From NCBI RefSeq assembly GCF_015706575.1, contig NW_024037057.1, forward strand, positions 5,513,203 to 5,577,202: a stretch of DNA of 64,000 nucleotides, in the 5' to 3' direction. The notes beneath the pieces were generated by a model, which worked only from the letters and a program-made list of their open reading frames with translations, searched no databases and had not been told where the DNA came from. This stretch comes from Patiria miniata. Taxonomy: Eukaryota > Echinodermata > Asteroidea > Valvatida > Asterinidae. Positions 24,601 to 36,600 of the stretch are shown piece after piece; the first letter of the stretch is position 1; each line of letters begins with the position of its first letter. Both the position numbers and the translations under genes were made by a program.

Positions 24601-27600
24601 TGGAAAGGAAATGATTAAAAACAATTTGATGCTCTAACGTTATATATTATCATTGGTACAAGTGTTAGGATGTAAATTAATGTCATCGCCTCCCTCTCCG
24701 ATGTAATTCAACAAGGACCAACACATTATATAAACAAATACTAAGGAAATCAGATTAATTATTTGCTTGCTATTTCTTTATGATGTAGTAACGAAGAGGT
24801 TTCGTTTTTATTTGGCAGGCAAATACCCTGTTGATGATCAGTTCTTTCGGGACTTGGCTTCGAAAACTGAATCATCCTGGGAACAGTTGGCCAAATCCCT
24901 GGGATACGGTGAAGACGAAATCAAGCAATTCCAAAAAATCGGCCAAGAAAACAAAGAAAGGAGCCTACAGATGCTGCTTTCTTGGTGGAGAAAGCAAACA
25001 ACTTGCGAGCAAGGATTTCAGAGTTTGAAAGATGCGTTAAACTCAATCGGGCATGTTGAGCTGGCCCTAATAATTCCTTCTGAAGAGCAACGGAGGATGG
25101 AACAGGAAGAAGTTGCAGATAGGGAGAAAAGGGGAGCATCATCTGAGGGACGCAGACCAAGACAGGAGGAAACTGCTCATCGAGATAAACTTCAACCACA
25201 GGTACAATTGAGAAGAGCTGAAGAACAAATGGAGAAGAAAGGGACTACATCATCTGAGAATCAGAGAACCAGCCAAGAGGAAGTTACACATCGAGACAAA
25301 CACGAACCATCGATACTAATGAGAGGGGCTAAAGAACAGAGCACGATGAAAGGGACTACATCTGAGGGACAGCGACCAAGACGAGATGAAATTGCTCATC
25401 GAGACGAACCTAAACCAGAGTTACACATGGGAGGAGCTAAAGAACAGAGCAAGGAGAAAGGGACTTCATCATCTGAGGACAAGAGACAGGGACAACAGGA
25501 AGCTGCTAATCGAGACAAACCTCAACCAGAGGTACAAGTGAGAGGGGCTAAAGAACACAGCAGGAAGAGAGGTGCTACATCATCTGAGGACAAGAGACCA
25601 GAACAAGAGAAAGTTGCTCATCGAGACGAACCTCAACCAAAGGTACAAGTGAGAGGGGCTAAAGAACAGAGCAGGAAGAGAGGAGCTACATCATCTGAGG
25701 ACCAGAGACCAGAACAAGAGGAAGTTGCTCATCGAGACGAACCTCAACCAGAGGTACAAGTTAGAGGGGCTAAAGAACACAGCAGGAAGAGAGGAGCTAC
25801 ATCATCTGAGGACCAGAGACCAGAACAAGAGGAAGTTACTCATAGAGACAAAACTCAACCACCAGTACAAATGGGAGTGGCTAAAAAAAAGATCAAACAG
25901 AATGAGACTACATCATCTGAGGACCAGAGACGGGGACAACAGGAAGCTGTTCATCGAGACGAACCTCAACCAGAGGTACAAGTGAGAGGGGCTAAAGAAC
26001 ACAGCAGGAGGAAAGGGGCTTCATCATCTGAGGGCCACAGACCAGAACAAGAGGAAGTTGCTCATCGAGACAAACCTCAACCAGAGGTACAAGTGAGATG
26101 GGCTAAAGAACACAGCAGGAAGAGAGGAGCTATATCATCTGAGGACCAGAGACCAGAACAAGAGGAAGTTGCTCATCGAGACGAACCTCAACCAAAGGTA
26201 CAAGTGAGAGGGGCTAAAGAACAGAGCAGGAGGAAAGGGGCTTCATCATCTGAGGACCATAGACCAGAACAAGAGGAAGTTGCTCATCGAGACGAACCTA
26301 AACCACCGGTACAAGTAGGAGTGACTGGGATAGAAAGCAGATCAGGTAAACAATTACACATATTCCATTATATGTTTTATCTTTCTCTCGCTTGCTATTT
26401 TCCTTCGATTGTTTTTCCTTTCTATTATCAAGAATCAAATGTGTTAAATATGCACTGTCGGGCTCTTCAACAAATTTGCTCTTGTGCTCCCAGCAAGTGC
26501 TCAACTTTAATGTTATCAATTTAAGATAAAACTACTTTACTTCTGGTTTTGGGCGGCTGCAAACCTCCGATTCTTGGTTCCTTTTCAGCGCATGTATATC
26601 CGGTTAGCGAGTAGGCTTTTTAAGGGAAGATAAAATTCGACAACCATTCCCTTACTAACTTACGCGTGCAATAATTGATTATACTTTAAATAATTAAGTG
26701 AACTAATCATTTTCAAAACATATGAGTGTTTCTTTTTCGATATCTCATTCAAAAGTAGAAAGTAAAAGTTAACGTAATTTTGTTAGATATAGACATAATA
26801 GAAATTTGAAAATCTCTTTAACTAGAAAATCTTTACAAGAATATATAAGCACCGACATGACATCTTGAATCATTCGGCAATAAAGATATTGTTTGCAGTC
26901 TAGCACGCGCGGTTGTGTTTCAGTTTAATATGGTATGATTCAGTTTAATACTGAGAGATCTTCACGCAGCGCAGGTATGAGTTGAGGAACATGCAGACAC
27001 AGTCGCCCAAGCCAGATAGTCGTGTTTTTTTTCGGGTCAGTTTTCCTTGATTTTAGTAGAGTCAGGTCGGGTCGGATCGGGTCGGTTTCTTAAAGAGCAC
27101 ACATTGCTTTCGGTTCGGATTCGGTTAATATTTTTAATGTTTTGGGTCAGTTTTGTGGTCGGTTTGGCCTGGTCAACCCGACCTGATGCACAACATTAGT
27201 ACATACGTCTAAAATGTGTATTGTTCTTCGGGTTAGTTGCTCAGCACTCGTCAGGTTAGTTGTTCAGCACCCTTCTTTAAATTTTGAGCACTTTTGTTGC
27301 TGCAAACTTCAAACGAACATAATGCACAAATTACAAATGATGGACTGTACCTTTAACAGCAGCCATCCCCCAACACGGTCATTGTCACTCAGTGAAGACC
27401 GGGTCATCACACTGTTACTCCCTAATTATTGAATTGAATTAAATTGAAGGATATTTTAATTCTTGCTTTTGATTGTAGATTACCCACAACAAAGTGGAGC
27501 CAGCATAGGAAGCATCGGAGCAATCAGCGGTAACCAGAACCCTGTCATTGTTGGTTCAAGTCGAGTTAATATCACTTACAACTCGCCATTGGAAGGACCA

Positions 27601-30600
27601 GGTAAATATAATCTTGTTCAATACGATAAAGTATTTTGATATCTAAATTAAGTGTTAATGTATTGGGGGGGGGGGGGCAGGGGAAGGATGGTGTACTGTT
27701 TTAGCATATTATATGTTGAACAAAGTCCCATGACTTATTAAGCTGTACTTGTAGTTCTCGAGAGGTAGGACTTGAAAATATGCACCTTAATAGGGGAAGA
27801 GATCAAAAACATTTTTCAAAGTAAATTTTCTTTGGGTATTCGTTGTTGTGTCATTACATGCCAGTAAGCCAATGAGCTTCTCAAAAATGTTTTCAATGAC
27901 TGAATAATGGGTGCCTAATTGAACAGAAAACCCCTAAACTGAACAGTGTCTTCCTAAAATGACATCACAGCAACAGCGCCCTCAACATTGAACATTTTAA
28001 GTGTTTAAAGAAGTACACTTTTCAATCAAAAGGGATGTCAAATAGTGTTCATACATTTAAGGGAGTAGAAAGTTGTGTGCCTAAGAAATAAGAAAAATGC
28101 AAATGCAAAAGTGCATTTTTTAAAACACATATTTTCTATGTTTTTTCAACAACTGGGGGCGCTGTTGCTGCGATGTCATTTCAGGGAGACAGTGTTCAGT
28201 TTAGGGGTTTTGTGCACAAAGTGAACCAAAAAATCTGCTCATTTATAACAGTTTTGAGAAAGGTTTGCCCATTGGCTTACTGCCAAGTACCAACACAAAT
28301 CACTGAAAAAGGGAACGCTTTCAAATGCAAAATTCTTGCACCTTTTTGGGCACAAACCAATTGCAACATTGAAATTTTTGCCTGATATAACATCACATTT
28401 TGCTCACAAATAAAAAAAATTGGCATGAGCATAAAATCCACAAAAGACACCATAATACTCTTAAAAACAGCAAAATGAAAATTGAAAATAAGGTTCACTG
28501 GAATACAAAGGTGCATTTTTAAGGACTGCATTACCAACATTTTACTGCATGGGCCCTTTAAAAACCTTAACAAAAAGAAAAAAATATTGAAAACCATTTT
28601 TTTTTACCGCTGAAAAATACACCACTGATGTAATTTCTTTTCTTTTTAACAGCCGAGGTGGGAAGAGCGCAATCCAGTCCGAGTGATGCTGCAGCTGATC
28701 AGTGCAGGAGTGAATTAAAAGACCGGTATACTACCACAGGTAGTTACGTTCAGTTAATACCCTGGGTCGATGACAACATGAAACATATAAGGGACATATA
28801 TACAGAGTTGCAATTAGAAAAGGGTGACCAGGATGACATACAGGGCGATGTTGGGGAGTATGGGGACATTTTCCTCGTTAAAACTACAGACGGGAATGTG
28901 ATTAAACGCGCCATTTTGTGTGGGTCAGCTGGGATGGGGAAGTCAACCATTATTGACAAAATGGCATACGACTGGGCTACAGGTGTTGCACTCGGACAGT
29001 TTTCACTTTTGTTTGTCTTGAAAATGTCCGCTCTCGATCAAACGTCGGATCTTGTTGAGTCAGTGTTTTCTCAACTTTTAGCGGATGATACAGTAGTATT
29101 TAAGGGTGGTTTGGAAGCATTCATTAAAGACAATGGTAGTAGTGTGCTTATTCTCATAGATGGTTTTGATGAATTCAGGACAACAAACCTCGAACCAGAG
29201 AAATTTGGTTCCATTTTAAGAATGCTCAATCGCAAATTTGGCAAAAAATGTTTTGTAGTTGTAACAACACGCCCCTCTCACTTGGCTAAATTGAAAAGCA
29301 AATCACTCATTGAGAAACCTTTCACCCATGTGAAGGTTTTGGGATTTAAGATGGAAGATATTGGGCAGTATGTGAGAAAGTTTTTCCCTGCTAAGCTTGA
29401 TGAGGCTGAGGGACTTCTTAATAGGATTCAGTCATCGGATGTCCTGTCTGATTTAGCAAGGAGTCCCATGCTGCTCCTGCTAATGTGTGGACTATGGGAG
29501 GAAAAGGCAACACTACCTGATACTCTATCAAGATTGTTCAGTGAGGCAATTAGATACATATTTCGAAGAAAAATTCATAAATTATCAGAAGAAGCAATAT
29601 TGGAAGCAGTGATTTCAATCGGTAAAGTTGCTTTAGCAGGGCTTGTTTCCCCAGAGCAAAGGCTTTCATTTCAAGAGGGAGAGTTTGAGAAGAGTGCACT
29701 TGATAAAGCAATACAAGCGGGTGTTCTCACTAGCCAGAGGGTCATGAAGTGGTGCGGCACGCACAATAACGTGCAATTCATTCATAAGACACTTCAAGAG
29801 TACTGCGCAGCTATGTACTGTCAGAGTCTTTTGAGCAAAGGCGATGGGGAATTTCAGAGGATTCTTAATAGACTTGGAGATCCTTGGAATTTTGAGCACA
29901 TGTTGCGCTTCTGCTGCGGCGACAATCAACAATGCACAAGGCATATTTTGCAGATACTGCATGAGACAAATCTGCAAAATAAAGGCATCGAACTTAAAAA
30001 AGTAAAGGAATTGGCCTTAAATTGCTACTTTGAAAGTCAAGCAGGAGGTTTGTTATCGGTAGATTTCATTGAGTCTTTTTTGACTGGAGACATAACGTTA
30101 AGTGGTAACGACTGCGTGAACTCGTTCGTGTGGTTGCTGCAGCATGTTGCCGAGCAGACAGAGCCCTCAGGAGTAGATTACTTTGCTAAAGTAAGTAAAA
30201 TTCACTTCAGGGCGTGTAACCTGTCAAGGTTGAGTGAAGTCGTAGCTTTGCATTTGACCACAATGAAAAACTTGCGCGTGTTGTATTTCGATGGATGCAC
30301 ACTAACTGGTAGCAATGCTAATACACTATTGTCATCATTTCGAAATGGAGGCAACTTGACAGAAATAAGTCTTGAAAGAAATAATTTGGGCGGCTCAGCC
30401 AAAGACTGGGCGGTCAAGTTGCAAGTGATGAAATACCTCAAGACACTTCGTTTGAATGGATGTTGCTTAGACCCGCGCGATGCAGTAGACATTGCATCAT
30501 CGGTTGGGCAGATGACAAACTTAGCCGCTCTTGATCTTTCCGACAATAAGGGATTGGGTGGAAATGCTGAAACGTGGGCGGCTAGTTTGCAGTCGATGAT

Positions 30601-33600
30601 TCACCTGAAGAAGCTTGACTTGAAACATTGTAGCATTACCAGTCGCGATTTGAAATATATCGCTGAATCAGTAAGTCGCATGCGGAATATCGTGGATTGT
30701 GATTTCAGTAATGACCATGAGTTGTGGCGTGTACAGTCATTGGGTAATGGCATAGAGTTGAGCATCAAGAAGTTCTCACTCACTGTCAAGGATATGGCGG
30801 ATGTGTTGCAGTCATTCAATAATCGGCGAGATTTAGTCAGATTGACCATTGATGGCGTTCGCGGTATTGGTGGTTCCGCAAGCATCTGGACTCCACTCTT
30901 GCAAAACCTGACGGAACTACAGAAGTTAGATTTAAGTGATTGCTCACTGCAAAGTGCTGACATTGAACACCTTGCTGTAGCATTAGGTCAAGTACCAAAC
31001 TTGGCCAATCTCAACCTTTCTAAGAATTCAAACTTGGGTTGTAACGCAGGAACGTGGGCGGCTAGTTTGCAGAGGATGATGCACTTGAAATCACTTGATT
31101 TATCGGAATGTGGCATAAATGAACAAGATATACCACATATCGCATCATCGGTTGGAAAGATGCCAAACTTGGCCGATCTTAATCTTTCAGGCAATAAGGA
31201 ATTGGGTGGTAACGCCGTAACGTGGGCGACTAGTTTGCAGTCGATGATTCACCTGAAGAAGCTTGACTTGAAACATTGTAGCATTACCAGTCGCGATTTG
31301 AAATATATCGCTGAATCAGTAAGTTGCATGCGGAATATCGTGGATTGTGATTTCAGTAATGACCATGAGTTGTGGCGTGTACAGTCATTGGGTAATGGCA
31401 TAGAGTTGAGCATCAAGAAGTTCTCACTCACTGTCAAGGATATGGCGGATGTGTTGCATTCATTCAATAATCGGCGAGATTTAGTCAGATTGACCATTAA
31501 TGGCGTTCGCGGTATTGGTGGTTCCGCAAGCATCTGGACTCCACTCTTGCAAAACCTGACGGAACTACAGAAGTTAGATTTAAGTGATTGCTCACTGCAA
31601 AGTGCTGACATTGAACACCTTGCTGTAGCATTAGGTCAAGTACCAAACTTGGCCAATCTCAACCTTTCTAAGAATTCAAACTTGGGTTGTAACGCAGGAA
31701 CGTGGGCGGCTAGTTTGCAGAGGATGATGCACTTGAAATCACTTGATTTATCGGAATGTGGCATAAATGAACAAGATATACCACATATCGCATCATCGGT
31801 TGGAAAGATGCCAAACTTGGCCGATCTTAATCTTTCAGGCAATAAGGAATTGGGTGGTAACGCCGTAACGTGGGCGACTAGTTTGCAGTCGATGATTCAC
31901 CTGAAGAAGCTTGACTTGAAACATTGTAGCATTACCAGTCGCGATTTGAAATATATCGCTGAATCAGTAAGTTGCATGCGGAATCTGATGGATTGTGATT
32001 TCGGTAGTTACCCTAGGGTGTGGCGTGTACATTCATTGGGTAATGGCATAGCGTTGAGCATCGAGAGGTTCTCACTCACTGTCACGGATATGGCGGATGT
32101 GTTGCAGTCATTCAATAATCGGAGAGATTTAGTCAGATTGACCATTAATGGCGTTTGCGGTTTGGGTGGTTCTGCAAGTATCTGGGCTCCACTCTTGCAA
32201 AACCTGACGAAACTTAAGGAGGTGGAGTTAAGTGATTGCTCACTGCAAAACGCTGACATTGAACACATTGCTGCAGCATTAGGTCAAGCACCAAACTTGG
32301 CTAATCTCAACCTTTCTAAGAATTCAAACTTGGGTGGTAATGCAGGAACGTGGGCGGCTAGTTTGCAGAGGATGATGCACCTTAAATCAATCGATTTATC
32401 AAAATGTGATATAAATGAACAAGATATACCACATATCGCATCATCGGTTGGAAAGATGCCAAACTTGGACGATCTTAATCTTTCAGGCAATAAGGGATTG
32501 GGTGGTAACGCCGTTACGTGGGTGACTAGTTTGCAGTCGATGATTCACTTAAAGAAGCTTGACATGAATTGTTGTGGCATTGACAGTCGCGCTTTTAAAT
32601 ATATCGCTGAATCAGTAAGTCGCATGCGGAATCTGGTGGATTGTGATTTAAGTACAAATTGTTACGATAAGCTGTTGTGTGTACAGTCATTGGGTAATGG
32701 CATAGCGTTGAGCATCAAGAAGTTCTCACTCACTTTCAAGGATATGGCGGATGTGTTGCAGTCATTCAATAATCGGAGAGATTTAGTCAGTTTGACCATT
32801 AATGGCGTTTGCGGTATGGGTGGTTCTGCAAGTGTCTGGACTCCACTCTTGCAAAACCTGACGGAACTTCAGGAGTTAGATTTAAGTGATTGCTCACTGC
32901 AAAGTGCTGACATTGAACACATTGCTGCAGCATTATGTCAAGCGCCAAACTTGGCCGATATCAACCTTTCAAAGAATTCAAACTTGGGTGGTAACGCAGG
33001 AACGTGGGCGGCTAGTTTGCAGAGAATGATGCATCTGAAATCACTCGATTTATCGGAATGTGGCGTCAATGGAAAAGATTTACTGCATATTGCATCATCG
33101 GTTGGAAAGATGCCAAACTTGGCCAATCTTGACCTTTCAGGAAATGAGGGGTTTGGTGGTAACACTGAAACGTGGGCGACTAGTTTGCAGTCAATGATTC
33201 ACTTACAGAGGCTTATCATGAGAAATTGTAGCATTCACAGTCGCGATTTGAAATATATCGCTGAATCAGTAAGTCGCATGCGGAATCTCGTGGATTGTTA
33301 TTTCAGTAATGACACTGGGGAGTGGTATGTGCAGTCATCAGAGTTGAGGATCAAGAAGTTCTCACTCACCGTCACGGATATGGCGGATGTGTTGCAGCCA
33401 TTCAATAATCAGCGAGATTTAGTCAACTTGACCATTAACAGTGTTTGCGGTATGGGTGGTTCTGCAAGTATCTGGACTCCACTCTTGCAAAACCTGACAA
33501 AACTTCAGAAGTTAGAATTAAGTGATTGCTCACTGCGAAGTGCTGACATTGAAAACATTGCTGAAGCATTAGGTCAAGTACCAAACTTAGCCAATCTCAA

Positions 33601-36600
33601 CCTTTCTAAGAATTCAAACTTGGGTGGTAACGCAGGAACGTGGGCGGCTAGTTTGCAGAGGATGATGCACCTTAAATCAATCGATTTATCAAAATGTGAT
33701 ATAAATGAACAAGATATACCACATATCGCATCATCGGTTGGAAAGATGCCAAACTTGGCCGATCTTAACCTTTCAGGCAATAAGGGATTTTGTGAAAACG
33801 CCGTAAAGTGGGCGACCAGTTTGCAGTCGATGATTCACTTAAAGAAGCTTGACATGAACTGTTGTGGCATTAACAGTCGCGCTTTTAAATATATCGCTGA
33901 ATCAGTAAGTCGCATGCGGAATCTGGTGGATTGTGATTTAAGTACAAATTGTTACGATAAGCTGTTGTGTGTACAGTCATTGGGTAATGGCATAGCGTTG
34001 AGCATCAAGAAGTTCTCACTCACTTTCAAGGATATGGCGGATGTGTTGCAGTCATTCAATAATCGGAGAGATTTAGTCAGTTTGACCATTAACGGTGTTT
34101 GCGGTATGGGTGGTTCTGCAAGTATCTGGGCTCCACCCTTGCAAGACCTGACGGGACTGCGGGAGTTAGATTTAAGTGATTGCTCACTGCAAAGTGCTGA
34201 CATTAAACACATTGCTGCAGCATTAGGTCAAGCACCAAACTTGGCCGATCTCAACCTTTCAAAGAATTCGAACTTGGGTGGTAACGCAGGAACGTGGGCG
34301 GCTAGTTTGAAGGGAATGATTCACCTGAAGTCACTCGATTTATCAAAATGTGGCATAAATGAACAAGATATACCACATATTGATTCATCGGTTGGAGAGA
34401 TGCCCAACTTTGCCGATCTTAACCTTTCAGGCAATGCGGGATTGGGTGCTAACGCAGGAACGTGGGCGGCTAGTTTGCAGAGGATGACGCACCTTAAAAC
34501 ACTCAATTTATCGAACTGTGGCATAAATGAACAAGATATACCACATATTGCATCATCAGTTGGGGAGATGCTAAACCTGACCCGTCTTAATCTTTCATGG
34601 AATGAGGGATTGGGTGGTAACGCAGGGACGTGGGCGGCTAGTTTGCAGGCGATGATTCACCTTAAATCACTCGATTTATGGGAATGTGGCATAAATGAAA
34701 AAGATATACCACAAATTGCATCATCAGTTGGGGAGATGCCAAACTTGGCCGAACTTGATCTTTCATGCAATGAGAGGTTGGGTGGTAACGCAGGAACGTG
34801 GGCGGCTAGTCTGCATAGGATGATGCACCTTAAAACACTCCATTTATTGAAATGTGGCATAAATGAACAAGATATACCACATATTGCATCATCTGTTGGG
34901 GAGATGCCACACTTGGCTAATCTTAAACTTTCACATAATTTTAACTTGAGTAGTAATGCCAAAACGTGGGCGGCTAGTTTCAAGAGGATGATGCACCTTA
35001 AATCAATCGATTTATCTTCATGTGACATAAATGAACAAGATCTACCACATATTGCATCATCGGTTGGGAAGATGCCGAACTTGGCCGATCTTAACCTATC
35101 AGGCAATCAGGCATTGGGTGGTAACGCCAAGACATGGGCGGCTAGTTTCAAGAGGATGACGCACCTTAAAACACTCAATTTATCGAACTGTGGCATAAAT
35201 GAACAAGATATACCACATATTGCATCATCAGTTGGGGAGATGCCACACTTGGCTTATCTTAAACTTTCACAGAATTTTAACTTGAGTAGCAATGCCAAAA
35301 CGTGGGCGGCTAGTTTCAAGAGGATGACGCACCTTAAAACACTCAATTTATCGAACTGTGGCATAAATGAACAAGATATACCACATATTGCATCATCAGT
35401 TGGGGAGATGCTATACCTGACCCGTCTTAATCTTTCATGGAATAAGGGATGGGGTGGTAACGCAGGGACGTGGGCGGCTAGTTTGCAGGCGATGATTCAC
35501 CTGAAATCACTCGATTTATGGGATTGTGGCATAAATGAAAAAGATATACCACATATTGCATCATCAGTTGGGGAGATGCCAAACTTGGCTGATCTTGATC
35601 TTTCATGCAATGAGAGGTTGGGTGGTAACGCCAGAACGTGGGCGGCTAGTTTGCAGAGGATGATGCATCTTAAAACACTCAATTTATCGAACTGTGGCAT
35701 AAATGAACAAGATATACCACATATTGCATCATCGGTTGGGGAGATGCCAAGCTTGACTGCTATTAATCTTTCCGGCAATGAGGGATTGGGTACTAATGCC
35801 GAAACGTGGGCGGCTAGCTTGCAGAAGATGATTCACCTGAAATCACTCGATTTATCTGAATGCGGCATAATTGAACAAGATATACCACATATAGCATCAT
35901 CGGCTGGGGAGATGCCAAGCTTGTCTGCTTTTAATCTTTCCGGCAATGAGGTATTGGGTACTAATGCCGAAACGTGGGCGGCTAGTTTGCAGAAGATGAT
36001 TCACCTGAAATCACTCGATTTACGGAATATCAGCATAAATGAACAAGATATGCCACATATTGCATCATCGGTTGGGGAGATGCCCAACTTGGCCGATCTT
36101 AACCTTTCAGGCAATGAGGGATTGGGTGGTAACGCCAGAACGTGGGCGGCTAGTCTGCAGAGGATGATGCACCTTAAATCACTCGATTTATCAAAATGTG
36201 GCATAAATGAACAAGATATACCACATATTGCATCATCGGTTGTGGAGATGCCACACTTGGCTAATCTTCAACTTTCACAGAATTTTAACTTGAGTAGTAA
36301 TGCCAAAACGTGGGCGGCTAGTTTCAAGAGGATGATGCACCTTAAATCAATCGATTTATCGAAATGTGGCATAAATGAACAAGAAATACCACATATTGCA
36401 TCATCAGTAGGGGAGATGCCCAACTTTGTCGATCTTAACCTTTCATGCAATGAGAGGTTGGGTGGTAACGCCAGAACGTGGGCGGCTAGTCTGCAGAGGA
36501 TGATGCACCTTAAATCACTCGATTTATCAAAATGTGGCATAAATGAACAAGATATACCACATATTGCATCATCGGTTGGGGAGATGCCCAACTTTGTCGA

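Noticed and set aside
28658..28660. GTG as the start of NLR-B
   Set aside because: It is two codons inside the exon, and an in-phase acceptor precedes it. Upstream exons fit in phase.
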